A stretch of 64,000 bases of DNA from Carallia brachiata (lineage: Eukaryota > Streptophyta > Magnoliopsida > Malpighiales > Rhizophoraceae): positions 2,542,532 through 2,606,531 of the forward strand of contig JADCRB010000007.1 in NCBI GenBank assembly GCA_021464245.1, read 5' to 3'. The notes beneath the pieces are model-generated. The model did not search any database, was not told the origin of the DNA, and saw nothing but the letters and a program-made list of their open reading frames with translations. The position numbers and the translations under genes were made by a program. This document shows positions 46,701-58,524 of the stretch, piece by piece; position 1 is the first letter of the stretch; every line of letters begins with the position of its first letter.

Positions 46701-47285
46701 GTCCAGTGCAATTTCCATGCCGGAATTACCAGACCCAACAACCAAAACATTCTTGTTACTATAAGCCAATCCATTCTTGTACTGAGTAGAATGAAGAACC
46801 TCTCCTTTGAAAGCATCCAATCCATCAACGTCTGGGATGTAAGGATCGCTGGTTTCTCCGGTAGCCACCACGAGAAACCGGGCAGAATATTCCTCCATCA
46901 TCTGATTCACATCATCTGATGATGAACTTAAATTCCTAACCTTGACCTTCCACTTCTTGGACCCTTCATGGTAATTCGCAAACTCGACACATCTTTTGTA
47001 GACAGGACTGATCTTGAAGTGGGAAACATAGTTGTTCAAGTAGTCTAAAAACTGATCTTTTGGGACATAGGCAGGGCAAGAGGCAGGAAACGATATGTGA
47101 GGGAGCTCGCAGAATTGTTTTCCCAAGTGAAGGTGTAGGCGATCGTACGAATACTTTTTCCAGAGAGAAGCGAAGCAGTCTTCTCTTTCAAGGAGGATGT
47201 GAGGAATGGACTGCAAGGTTAGGCATGCAGCGGCAGCCAGGCCGGAGGGGCCGGCTCCTACAATGATAGCAACTGGGTCTTCCAT
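43778..47285 (-). CDS. YUCCA-type flavin monooxygenase (YUC10/YUC11-like), intact
   Basis: Same enzyme family as its neighbour. Four exons, all ending in phase 0: 47285-46656, 46415-46182, 44257-44132, 43942-43778, totalling 1155 nt (384 aa). Motifs: [19 protein letters not shown] at residues 7-25 (FAD site), [39 protein letters not shown] (NADPH site), and [17 protein letters not shown]. It ends [10 protein letters not shown]. The start is the ATG at 47285 ([12 protein letters not shown]). The second intron (44258-46181) is 1.9 kb and contains an AT-rich inverted repeat. High similarity and the shared head-to-tail orientation show the two genes arose by tandem duplication. Confidence 0.95.
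43983..44004. repeat. TATG microsatellite
   Basis: Five or more uninterrupted GTAT units in the last intron of the second YUCCA gene. Confidence 0.9.
44815..45300. repeat. AT-rich inverted repeat element in YUCCA intron
   Basis: The left part (TTAAATTTTTATA, TTTTTTAATTTTTTACCAAATC) reappears reverse-complemented at the right end (GATTTGG-like and TATAAAAATTTAA-like words, around 45190-45290). This suggests a foldback or Mutator-like MITE of about 0.5 kb. The AT-richness makes exact ends unreliable. Confidence 0.4.
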
Positions 47286-49230
47286 TGAGTGGATTGCGTG
47301 TGGATGCAGGGGAAGGGTTGAGAAATGGTGGCTTTTAAACTCTTTGTTTGTTTTCTTTTTTTTTTTTTTTTTTTTTTTTAACTTAAAAATTTCGTTTGTA
47401 CACGAATTCGAGACTTTTTATTGCGAAGACTTACGAATTCGAGACTTTTCATTCCGAAGACTCGTGTACAAACTCCTAACATTCATGGGAGAAGAGTGTA
47501 ATGCACGCAAAGGCAGTTAGCCGAGCTTTTCGGCTTGAATTCAGATGAGTTAGAATTCAGCAGGAGTTATTAGCGATGTGTTTGTCGCTGTTTAATTAGA
47601 GATATTAAATTTAAATTTTAGAGATGTAGTCACATTAATTATTTGTTAAAAAAATTTTATCAGTCTTCATATTTTTACTCGAGTCGGTCTAAATTAATTA
47701 ATTTATTAAACTAAATTCTAAACAGTCTAAAAAAAAAAAAAAAAGGCCAAAGTGTCCTTTTAACTTCGTGTGTGTTAAACTGTAATTAAATACAGTCTTT
47801 TCTTTCTTAAAGTATTAAAAAAAAAAAACAATGAAATTGAATGCTTCTTTCGTCCGCTACGCGAGGAATCTCATTGAATTTAAAATATTTCATTATCGAA
47901 TTCATATTCAAATGACCAAATCTTCTTACGAGGCAAACATGGAAAATATGATAATGAAAATTTTTTGTGCGCACGCACACATACATACATATATATTTAT
48001 ATATTTTTTTTGAAGTTGATAGTCTAATAATTTGAAAATGAAAAATGAAGAAATAAATTGGGATTTGAATCTCATTCATTTAGTTGCATATTATTATCTC
48101 TAACCATTTTAATTATTATTAAGTCTTCTTTATGTATATATGTGATGATGTGTGGTACATAAATAAATCTTTGCACGTAATAAAAGACTGTAATTTGTAA
48201 ACAAATTTAATCTATTATAATTGAATTAATTTCCTTTTTCTTATGATTTCTTTATAGGGTGCAGCTGAATGGTAATGACTCTACAAAGTATATGTATGCA
48301 ATGGACAGCCTATGATATACTATAATTAGAGCATTGTACATGTGAAGTGCGGGTAACTACTAAACATGAGTTTTGTGGAGATTAGACGTTATCAGTTTAT
48401 ATAAATAAAGATAAAATTTTTTTGTCTCTCAAAAATATCAGTATTAATCTGAAAAGAAATTTGAAACTCGTGATTCACACTGAATTAACCAAACAAAAAA
48501 AAATTCCTTAAATAATTTGTTCTAAAACTTACTAGTTACCTATGCCTTTTTGGTTCAAATTATAGTCAAATTCAAAAGTAATTAATTAAAACATTTTCCA
48601 TATGCATTCCCTTTATGGTTTTTGAAATAACTTCTGACTTGTATCATTTATTAATTCTATAATTAAGCGCAGACTTGGCTGCGATTATAATAGAGGGAAT
48701 TGGTCACTTGCAAGTAACCTCATATTCTGTATTATAAAATGTTAGGTCGATTATACCTTTTCTTTTTTTTTTTTCCTTTTTGAGTCCTATTATATGTACG
48801 CAGGAAAAAATATATGCAAATCATAAATATAGCAATTGACTAATGTTTTGTATAATAAGAAATTGATAAAAAAAATATTTATTTTTATTACCATTATTAA
48901 TCGGTTAGTTGTACAAATCAAACAATCAATTGCTTTAATTATATTCTGCGTATAATTTTTTCTGTATACACATGAATTTTATCTTTAAATAAACATAAGA
49001 AAAACTAGAAGTCAACCAAATGGTCCAAATCCATCTGGTGATCTGTGGCCTTCTCGCATTTCATGCCCATCTTATCCTAATATTATGCTGATTTGTATTT
49101 CATTCCTTCAACCACGTTTTATTATTATTTTTTGGGCCGTTTGGGTTGTCCAAAAATGATGGAATAATTTTTTTTGGATCTAATAGGAGGATCATAGACC
49201 CAAATTAAGCAGCAACTATTCAAGCGAAAG
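47286..49230. other. intergenic, promoter side of second YUCCA gene
   Basis: Holds the promoter of the second YUCCA gene, a long T run (about 47349-47379) and a nearby short direct repeat (ACGAATTCGAGACTTTT, twice around 47402-47448). Otherwise AT-rich with no gene recognised. Confidence 0.5.
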
Positions 49231-49643
49231 CACTATTTTCATAACCGAATTAAAAATGTCGGTCTGATCAGTTTAATCGGTGATCGTTTAGAAGTTCAAT
49301 CTGATTCATGACTATTTTTAACATAGACTCGGACCAATTAAAATTGGTCAAAATCGGTTAAAATGGAATTGATTGGACCAGTTTAAGTCAAATTGAAAAT
49401 TCAAAAATTATAATTTAACTATAAATTTTATTTAAATTACAATTTAAATTTTAAATTTAATTAAAATTTTTTAATTTCATCCTTAAAATTAAAAAAATTA
49501 TATATTTAATCACTATTTATAAGTATTATTCTTTTAATTACTTATATATATATATATAATTAAATATCGGTTCAACTGGTTGAATTTTAAACCATAAATG
49601 TTTCTGATTTAACTTGATGATCAATTTGGTTTTAACAACCTTG
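49231..49643. mobile_element. hAT-type MITE, copy 2 (older)
   Basis: About 413 bp flanked by a perfect 8-bp duplication agcgaaag (49223-49230 and 49644-49651). The terminal repeats begin CA: CACTATTTTCATAACC on the left and, reverse-complemented, CAAGGTTGTTAAAACC on the right. Its body aligns by eye with the element at 630-1142 (GGTTCAACTGGTTGAATTTT against GGTTGAACCGGTTGAATTTT), but most CCGG words have changed to TCGG, CTGG or TTGG forms. Confidence 0.75.
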
Positions 49644-49651
49644 AGCGAAAG

Positions 49652-50159
49652 AGACCTCACGAATGTCATCTAACAAAATCTGACTTAGGCCCCCAGACAC
49701 TTGTTTCAGGAATTGTAGTCCTGGCTGTTGAGAAATGGCATTGTTGGCTAACTAGTCGGCTCGATTACTTTTCCCGTATGCATGCTTCAATTGAACGACT
49801 CAAGAACCCTCCAACAATTCCCAACAGGCCCTAATGACATTAGCTTGAAGCTGTAGCAATGGGGCCTCGGTATAATAAGCTCCAAAGCAACTTTAGAATC
49901 AACCTCAGGAACAAGGAATCGTTGTGGATTCTAAAACCACACGCGACCCTTAACAGGCTGTGCCTCAATCAAACGGGCCGTTCTCCACTGCCCATTTATA
50001 ACTAAGATATTTTCTATTGGGACAGCCTTATACTTTTCGGTTTCATTTAAATGAGAACAGGGCCGCTCGTCGCACCGGCTCTCTAATCTATTTCCAGTTT
50101 CCACATTAGCTGTCCAGTTTGTGGGGAAAATTTTCTTTTACATTTAAATTTTAATTTTA
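49652..50159. other. intergenic, nothing recognised
   Basis: Mixed-composition sequence with no open frame or repeat that I can assign. Confidence 0.4.
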
Positions 50160-51172
50160 AATTTTATATTTTTGGAAAAAATAGACATAAATTTTACTCA
50201 TGATTTTTAATCTTTTTATAAATTTTATTCACAATTTTTTTTTTAATTTCATCATTTGCGTTTTTGTTATTAAATTTTTTTACTTTTTTTCATCAGTCAG
50301 TCGTTAAGTTTGATATATAAGTGTCCACATTAAATGTTATGTTATTTAAGTTAAAAGTCACGTGACCAAAAGATTATGACATATCATACAATATTTTTTT
50401 TACATAATCTTTTAAAAATTTTTATTTTTGAAAAATTAAAAGAAAAAGTGAAAATTATTTTTTAAAACTTAAAAGTGAAAAAAACAAAGAAAAACCCAAC
50501 CCAAACCATCGATTTTTCCATTTAATCTAAGTTCTGTAAGCCTTTCTAAGTCTTTACGTTCTCTAAGCCTCGATTCTTCTCCTTTTTACGTCTTTTATTG
50601 TGTAGTGACAGCTCTAGATTTCTAGTGCCCAAGTTAGCCTCCTGCCATGGTGTCTTCTCCACCGACCCAAATGAAACCCTAGGACGGCTTTGGCTCTGAG
50701 AATGGGATGTTTTTTTTGTTAGTTTTGTTTGTTCAAGATTCCTGCACTTTCATAGAAGTAGAACGAATGAATTCAAGAATAACATTCGATGGCTTGTGTG
50801 GATTTCATAGAAGGCATCGCAATAGGCTTAGAGAAGAATCGAGGCTTAGAGAATGGGTTGGGTTTTCCCTTTTCTCAACAAAGTTTTAAAAAAAAATTTT
50901 TTTTTTTTAACTTTCTAAAAGTAAAAATTTCTAAAAAAATATATCAAAAAAGTATTTCATATCATATCATCATCTCCTACTAACATGACGTTGATTAGAT
51001 CTTCGTATAAAATTTAACGGTTAATTAACAGTAAATAATAAAAAAATTTGATAATAAAAAAAGTAAAGAGTCGATTCTAAAAAAAAAATTGTGAATAAAA
51101 TTTAAAAAATACTAAAAATAGTTAATAAAATTTATATTTATGTCTTTTTTAAAATCTCGAAAAGGTGGTTAT
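50160..51172. mobile_element. large foldback (Mutator-like) non-autonomous element
   Basis: The first about 430 bp (GACATAAAT, ATTTTATTCACAATTTTTTTTT, AACCCAACCCA, CTCTAAGCCTCGATTCTTCTC) recur in reverse complement in the last about 350 bp (for example GAAGAATCGAGGCTTAGAGA at 50832-50851 and GGGTTGGGTT at 50856-50865). A unique centre of about 240 bp separates the arms. Long terminal inverted repeats of hundreds of bases are typical of Mutator-like and foldback elements. Target duplication was not resolved. Confidence 0.6.
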
Positions 51173-51906
51173 CGGTAAAAAAAAAAAAAAAAAACTCTTT
51201 ATTAACATAAACTAGACTTTTAATTGCAAAAATTTTATTGTAAATGACTTGAATGGACGAACAATGCCTTTCTCTCGTCTCTCACCTCACAATTTCCCAC
51301 TCCTCTCCAGCACCACCTCGACCCACCCACCAGCGCTACACTTTTCTCATTCTCTCTCTCAAGCTCCATCTATCTTAACCTTACCTTAAGGCCCTGTATC
51401 CGTCTCTCAATCTCTTAAAAACAAGAGGGAAAGAGAGAAATAACAACAAGAAGGAGAGAGAAAAACTAGAATACTTGAACGAGGTGATAATTTTTAAGGC
51501 TCAAATGGAGATGATACAGCTAGGTTTAGAAAGAGATGTGAAGGAAAAAAAAAAGTTTTGTTTCTTGAAAGTTTATAACTTTTTAGATTATATACAAGAG
51601 TAAATTTGTCATTTAATAATTTTTTTTTGAATTAATTGACTTATTTTAGTCATCCGATATCTATAATTTTTATAGAATTAAAATGCGAAATGCAATTATA
51701 CACTATATTTAAAGTGTAACATGTATTTTTTTTCGATTTGGTGAAAATGTGGAATAGTTTGTTATGTATTCTAAATTTTAATATAACTTTTGCGACATTC
51801 TTATTGTAATTTCTCGGTTTCTTTTTCGAATTCTTTTTTTTTTATCAATATTCTTTTTCGAATTCTAAAGTCTATTGTTTTCTTTTGTCTCTCACCTCCC
51901 TTGTTA

Positions 51907-51939
<33 letters not shown>

Positions 51940-53149
51940 CATTTCACCTCCATTGTATATACATTTGCCAAGAATTCACGGGCCACAAAAGCACGCGAAA
52001 GACGCCCATGCCTTAACGTGATATCCAGTTTTACAATCTCAACATCCCTCTTGTCCCTTTTAGTCACGATCCGTAGTCCCCCACCAGCACTTCTAGCAAG
52101 GAAACACTTTAAGCCTTAATCATGATCCTCTTTACATTTTCTCATAGGAGAAAACGTTATTTACACTCTCATACAACTTTATACGTGCAAAAACCACCGT
52201 TAGTGGACCCCACCTTTTGCTTTCGATGTGCGTGTATGAGGGTGTTTTTGGAGTGTTAATATCAATTCCCTTTCCCATAATTCATGTCCTTCTCTTTCTC
52301 TGTCTCTCTCTCTCGATCTCGACACATTTTGTCATCTGGGACTCTGCCAGCTTCTTCCTCAATTTCTCTAACTTCATCATCAGCATCTAAAATACTGGCA
52401 CTGGTTTCAGGTTTGCTGGTCATGACTTGCGTCATGCAGCTTTCTACCGTTTGAGGTACATTGGTGTCAGCTTCAATTATCGTTAGTGGGGATTCTTAAA
52501 TTCAACCTTTTATGTTTCTTTCTTTTCCCCTCTTTTGGCTGCATGCCTAATGTATTATTTACTTTGGTAATGGTAGATACCTGAAGGGTATGGGATTTGT
52601 TGTGGGTTTATGGCAGGATAATGTTTGGAAAAAATAGAAAAAAAAGTGCTTTCTTTGTTCTGTACCTACCTTGGTCCTTGTTTGTCAATAGGGGGACAAT
52701 GGAATGCTGAGGATTGAGGATAAGAATAGTTGTCTTCTCTGTCGGTGAAACTGTTGATGCTCTCTTTTCCACCGTCTTACTGCATCTATTGGCCATTATG
52801 ACGCTTCTTTTTTGCTAAAAATTGCATAAAAATATTACATAGCTGATGGAGATGCAAATAGTAATTACTACCATTTTTCTTACCCGGCGAAATGTAAAAT
52901 TCTGTTGACTGCAAGCTCCATTTTCTTATGGCAATGAATTAGTCCAAGAAGAGCTGTAAATTCTTATAGCAATGCTTCACTGTGAAAGGAAGAGTATACT
53001 GGAGAGATAAATGAATTCACTAGAGACACCATTCATAACTGACTTAGTAAATGAAGTTGAGGGAAATATTACATGAACTTGCTAAGTTGCTTTTAATGGC
53101 TAACACATACACAATATTGTAGCTAAAAATATGCCCCAGATAAATGCAT
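51173..53149. other. intergenic with simple repeats
   Basis: A CT-rich stretch around 51250-51480, a TA microsatellite (about 51909-51938) and T runs. The end next to 53150 is the 3' flank of the NETWORKED gene. One coding-like stretch at 52262-52495 is listed separately. Confidence 0.45.
52262..52495 (-). other. coding-like orphan fragment
   Basis: Minus-strand frame open for 77 codons from a TAA to a TGA. It includes EADTNVPQTVESCMTQVM, ILDADDEVREIEEEAGRVP and an Arg/Glu-rich end that runs into a GA microsatellite. The composition is that of an acidic, probably disordered protein region, and the codon use is gene-like. No adjoining exon was found and I do not recognise it. It could be a fragment captured by a transposon or a relic of a deleted gene. 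Confidence 0.3.
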
Positions 53150-55421
53150 CTAGAGAGCTATAACAGAGCTCTGGGGCTTTGGAGAACCAATAAAAAGCTT
53201 CCCTAAAAATGCCTCCTTTAACTTTTCGAACTCAAACGGGCTCCTTTTTCTGGAATTCCGTCTAGCAGCAATACACTTCCTTAGCTCCGTATTCTCTGAC
53301 TTAAGTGCTTCCACAGCTAAACAGAGCTGTCTTATAGCCTCTCTCTTTTCTTCATCTTTCTGCAAAAGTCTATCTTTCTGCACACTCTTCTCTTCTTCGA
53401 GCAAAGCTATGACCTTTCTCTTCTCTTCATCTGTCTGCAAAAGTTGGTCCTTCTGCATTCTGTTCTCCTCTTTGAATCGTTGGAGTTCTTCCTTCAATTC
53501 CAATATTTCATCCATTAAGTCACTTGCATTTCCAACTTCATCTGTTTTGCTGTAAACTTGGGTTTCTTCTTTTTGTTCAGGTTTCTCAATGTTCATTTCT
53601 TTGTAAGCCTGTATAATATTCTTGATCAGGATCATCAACTTCAGATTCGGCAGAGTCCTCCGCGTCATAAGTCTCAGAATGGCTGTCATAGGATTGATCC
53701 ATCACATTGAAAAACTTCTCAGATTGAGATTTGACTGTGAATGGAGACCCCACTGTTGTTAGGAGGCGGTTTCCAGAGTCAGACTTAAGTTGATCGTATC
53801 GTTCTGCTAATGAACGATGTGCCCTATAAAAATCTTCAACCATGCTGATTAGTTCTGGCCGTTTCCTGTAATACATCTCCGCACGCTGCGCAAAGGAGTC
53901 TGCATCTTCCTCTATCAGTTTTAGCATCGACTTGGTCTTCTCATCTAACTCTGCCACGCCCAAAGAGAGAACTTCAACTTATCCACTTAGACGAAAAATT
54001 ATATAATCTCTCTAACGAGCTAATGCAACATACTAGTAAGTATTGCATTACAATTAATTGTAAAACCCAGAAAAGAGAAAATACACATCGAACAGAATCA
54101 GTTTCTTGATCTCAAGACTGGAATGAATCCTTAATTTCCGAAAAATCGATCTTGCAAAATCCGGAAAACTGAATGTGAACATTACCTCTTTTCATGCATA
54201 CAGGAGTCCAACTTGCTTGTGTGCATATTGAAACCAAAGTAAATCTTTTTTGGTAGCTAGTTAAAAGAAATTTTCACGATACTTTAAGCAAGGCCAAAAA
54301 TACTAAAGTAAGCTTGGCTTTATTTGAACTTAAGAACAAAACAGAACTGGGGGAGGGGGACAGAGGGTGCAGGGATTTGCAGAGGGTATAAGGCCCCACT
54401 ACTTTCTCAGATTTGGGTTTGGGGAATGGGTAGTATGAGACAGGATGGGCCCTCATAACTTTCTAGTCTGCAAAAGATTCTTAGTTTTTGACTTTGTTAT
54501 ATGCAAAAATCTGCTTTATACTTGATTAGGCACCAACGGGTCCAATGCATCATGAGGCCATAAGGGGGGCCTTTCATGTCATGAAACTTAGAAGAGATTG
54601 AGAACAAATTCCAAAAGGTTGGCAAATACAACTAACGGTAGGTGGGGTCCTTTATATCAGGAGCCACTATCCCAAACCCACAAAATGACTTCCACTCACA
54701 CCACTGCTTCCTCTATGGTCATGAAAAGGGGAGACAGTGGATCCACCGTTTGATGGTGAAACCTTCCTCTCACCCCACATGGCTATTAACCCAAGACACA
54801 ACGGCAACCTAACAATTTACTACAAAAAGAACAAAAAAAGCGGCACTTTGTATGATAATCAACCCCACTCTGACCACACCATCTAATTCTTACCAAAAGC
54901 AACACCTTTGTCCAAATATTTAATAATTGCACACACAAAACAAAAGTCATCATGTTTTGATGAATGAGTTAAAAACCATCATCCAGTAGGAGATGTACAA
55001 AGAAATATAGTATTTTGTCCATTTGCATTTACTGAAAGACACCAAAATGTATATGGCTTCGAAATGTCCCTAGGATCTTGCAAACAAATTGACACTCTAA
55101 AAGGCCAAAAAACCGAGGTCTCAACAATAATTGGTACCTTAGATCTCTTACCCGTCATCCCAATTTCAACTGTTGGAACTACCAATTTTAAAGGATAAAA
55201 AATAAATTAATAAAAATAAAAGGCCAAAAATCGCATGATCTCCCGGCCCCAAAAAAAAGGAAAAACAGAAAATGAAGAGGAGGAAAAAATAAAAGGTACA
55301 GGGAGTGTGAGAGCGAAGGTTAAAAGAGGAAAATACCGCCAAGAGTGGACTGTAGCCATGGAGAGGATCTGGAGCTCTGGCGGCTATCAAACCACCACCA
55401 ATGTGAGGTTTCATTCTTCAT
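53150..55421 (-). CDS. NETWORKED-type actin-binding protein (NET3-like, NAB/KIP1 domain), with frame break
   Basis: Plant-specific protein linking actin to membranes. Exon 1 is 55421-55337 (start [13 protein letters not shown], then SSPWLQSTL). Exon 2 is 53950-53150 and carries the rest of the NAB domain ([52 protein letters not shown]), a linker, and a C-terminal coiled coil of Glu/Lys heptads ([18 protein letters not shown]). The junction phase is correct (phase 1). The intron is 1.39 kb. The two parts of exon 2 are in different frames. The shift occurs near 53600-53625, after SEVDDPDQE, where one extra base (or a small unrecognised intron ending TATACAG) separates them. Total length would be about 295 aa, normal for short NET3 members. 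The ATG was chosen because it sits just before the invariant Trp triplet. Confidence 0.88.
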
Positions 55422-58400
55422 CTTCACCGTCTTTTTCTTTCTCTTCTTGATGATTGATGACCTTCTTCACCTTCTAATATTTCGAATCTAAAACCCCATC
55501 ACCAAACAAAATGGAAAAAAATAATAATAATAATAACAGAGATATTCGAATAATTTTCCAAATATATATATAGAGTAAAATCCTAAAAATAACGAAATCC
55601 ATCCACGCCAATTCCATGAAGAAACCAACAATCTTGTAGCAGGCACAGGTTTTCGTGATTTATTGTTAGTACAATCCGTTGCAAAAAAAAAAAAGACATA
55701 TTTTGGTCATTCGCATAGACCACCAAACACAAGAAAGGCAGGCACGGGGGCGGGAGGCTATACTTGTCATCACACACAAACAATTCCAACAGAGGGAGAT
55801 TTCTATTTGAAAAACAGAGAAGAGGAACAGTTCAACTTCAACTCAAAAAAATAAAAAATGACCAAACTGCCCTTAACATGTTCATCAAGATTAGCTAAAT
55901 CACAGATCAAGCTGGCGCAACTCCGACCGCCGTAGACTACAAAAGAGCTGAACATTATTATTACCCAAAAAAAAAAAGGAAAAAAAAAGCAATGGGTGTA
56001 AATTAGGAAAATACAAATGGAAATAAAGATTTTTCAGCCAAAAAAAAAAAAAAGAAACAAAATTCCCGTTAGTTTACTTTTGTGCGCTTGTGTTCTTGAA
56101 GATTATGTCAAATCCTTCTTTTAAAAAAAATATTAAAAAAAAAAAGAAATCTCGAAAGCTAACATATAGTCCAAGAGCCAGTGCTCGTAGACAAAGCCAA
56201 CACAAACAGAACGTATCTACCTAATCCTAAGGAAACAACGTTGTACCACTGCAAACTGCAAGTGAAACACAACATCATGTGTAGTTTTTCTAGGTTTATT
56301 CACACCACATCATATAAACAGAACCAAAACAAAAAACAAAAAAACAAAAACAAAAGGAAGAGTGCAGAAGTACTAACTCTAGAAGCTTCTCCTTCGCTCG
56401 TCTGCAAATCGCTGCTGTGTTGTAGAATTACATTATCTTTAATTAATTAATTAATTGCATAAAAGGAAAGACCGGCCGAGTGGACGCTTCGGATTTTCCT
56501 TTCGAGATGGGCCGATTGGGGGGGGGGGGGAGGCTTGTTCAAGTTCAAAGTTTAAACAGATTTCCTCGGGTTTCCCAATTCTTCTTAGTACCCTTTTTGG
56601 ACTCTTCTTCGGCGTTGTATCCAATCGGAACCCGACACGTCCCCGTATCCGTATCCCCAACACTAATCTCCGCCCTTTTTTTTTTCCTCGCAATTTACGG
56701 ACAATATTTGTTTGTATTAAACACATCAAAAAAAAAAAAAAAAGTGCCGAAGAAAAAAATACGCGAAAAAAAGAGAAATATTAATTTAGGCAGGAATAAC
56801 GTAATAATAAAATTTTAAAAGTACTATACTAATAGTGTGGTTTAAATAATAAAAGATTTGGTTGTTGTTTACGAAATTACGAATTTATAAAATTAAATTT
56901 AATGACTTACATCTTTTCTCAAATAAAGAATTTGAACAAATTTTTCTTACTCACCTGTAAGATGTTATCTTACTTACTCATTTTTGTTGACAAAGAAAAT
57001 TTTTAAGAGTGTTAAACAATTAAAATTTAAAAAAAAATTATTTGTAAATATTGTTAAAAAAATTATGTAATTATTTTATTATTAAATAAAATTTTACTGT
57101 ATAATTTAGTTCTAAAAAAATAAAAATAGCAAATAGGAAAAAGACCACGCATTGCTTGCTGGTGTCTCGCCTGGCTCTGGCTGCTGTATAAATTTTCAAA
57201 ACTCTCAGGCTGGCTTTTTTTCAGATTATTTTAAGTGATGGCGACTGGCCCTTCACCCTAAAGGGCCCACGTGGGAGCGTGCCTGGACTGCTGGTGCCCA
57301 AAACCAAAGAAACTATGAGCAACGCTGCAACGGTCGAAAATGGGCATTTGTCGAAGAGAGAGACTTAAACTACCATATTTTAGAAGACATGATGACGTAG
57401 TAGTAATGCAGTGGGATGTACCAATATAAAAAGTAGTAATGTAGTAGGACGTATATAAAGAATGTGTAATTTATTTAACGGTTTATATATTATTTTTTTT
57501 AAATATAATATTTTTTATTATTAAATTATGTTAGATTAATGCGCGCTCATCACATTGTTCTTATTATGTCTTTCATCAATTTTTTTTCATTTTTAGAAAG
57601 AAATTCACAAATAAATTTTCAAAATATGTACAAATGAGATTTATGATTGTAGTGTTAGATTCGACAACTACATTTCAGATTCGACAACTACATTCAGAAT
57701 GGCTTATTGTCATTAATTAAGGTGTTTGTAAAATTTGCTTGTAAGAAAGACACTGCTCATTTCAAATAGTTTGGTCTTTTTAATTCGTCCCACAAATGAT
57801 TATTTTCAGATTTTCAAATCAGTCGTCACTGCTTGCAGTCAATGTATACTGACATTTCTCAGTAACGTTGAGAAATGGGTGCCGATGAAAACAAATGATT
57901 TATTGAAGTACCTGTCTGTTTTATTAACTTATAAACAAATTTGTTTTGCGAAAGAGTTCTCAAGAAGACATCTTATTGGCTATGAGTCTACACATTTATC
58001 TTAAAAATGTTAAATTTAAATCCTCAATAAAGAAATGTGAGGTGCACACGTAAAGAGAAAATGACCTATATTTAATAGATCCGAAAAAAATGTTAGCCAG
58101 CCACACAAGTTTGTTAGGAATCCAATTGTCCCTCAATTACTTTACTTCAATTAATAATAACCTTGCTTTACGCTTATCTTGTTCTTTAAAAAAAAAAAAA
58201 AAAAAAGAAAAAGACCACCGTTTAGATAAACCCTTATCAACGCCAATAACATCGAGCTCTATGTGGGGTCCAACTCCGTCGCCTGCATCAAAAAGCTGTA
58301 TAAAAATACTTTGATACACAACCTTGATATTATAAATAATTATCCAGTTAATCACATTTTCCGTATACATTAATAACTTTTTCCTCTGGGTCAAGTAAAT

Positions 58401-58524
58401 TCCGCCTAATAATCAGCGGAAACCTCGGATCTCAATTTCTTTCTTTTCTATTTACACAATATAGACCTTTGGAAACCGGATTATATATTTCATATTCCCC
58501 ACATCGTACCTCTTCTTGTTACCA
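55422..58524. other. intergenic, promoter of NET gene and 3' flank of NHX
   Basis: Contains poly-A/T runs and a G run (about 56518-56530). Frames at 56451-56818 and 57735-58004 show no domain or codon-usage support. No gene is called. Confidence 0.5.

Noticed and set aside
40018..55421. Plant biosynthetic gene cluster or other linked functional system
   Set aside because: Neighbouring genes belong to unrelated pathways. The only related neighbours are the tandem YUCCA duplicates.
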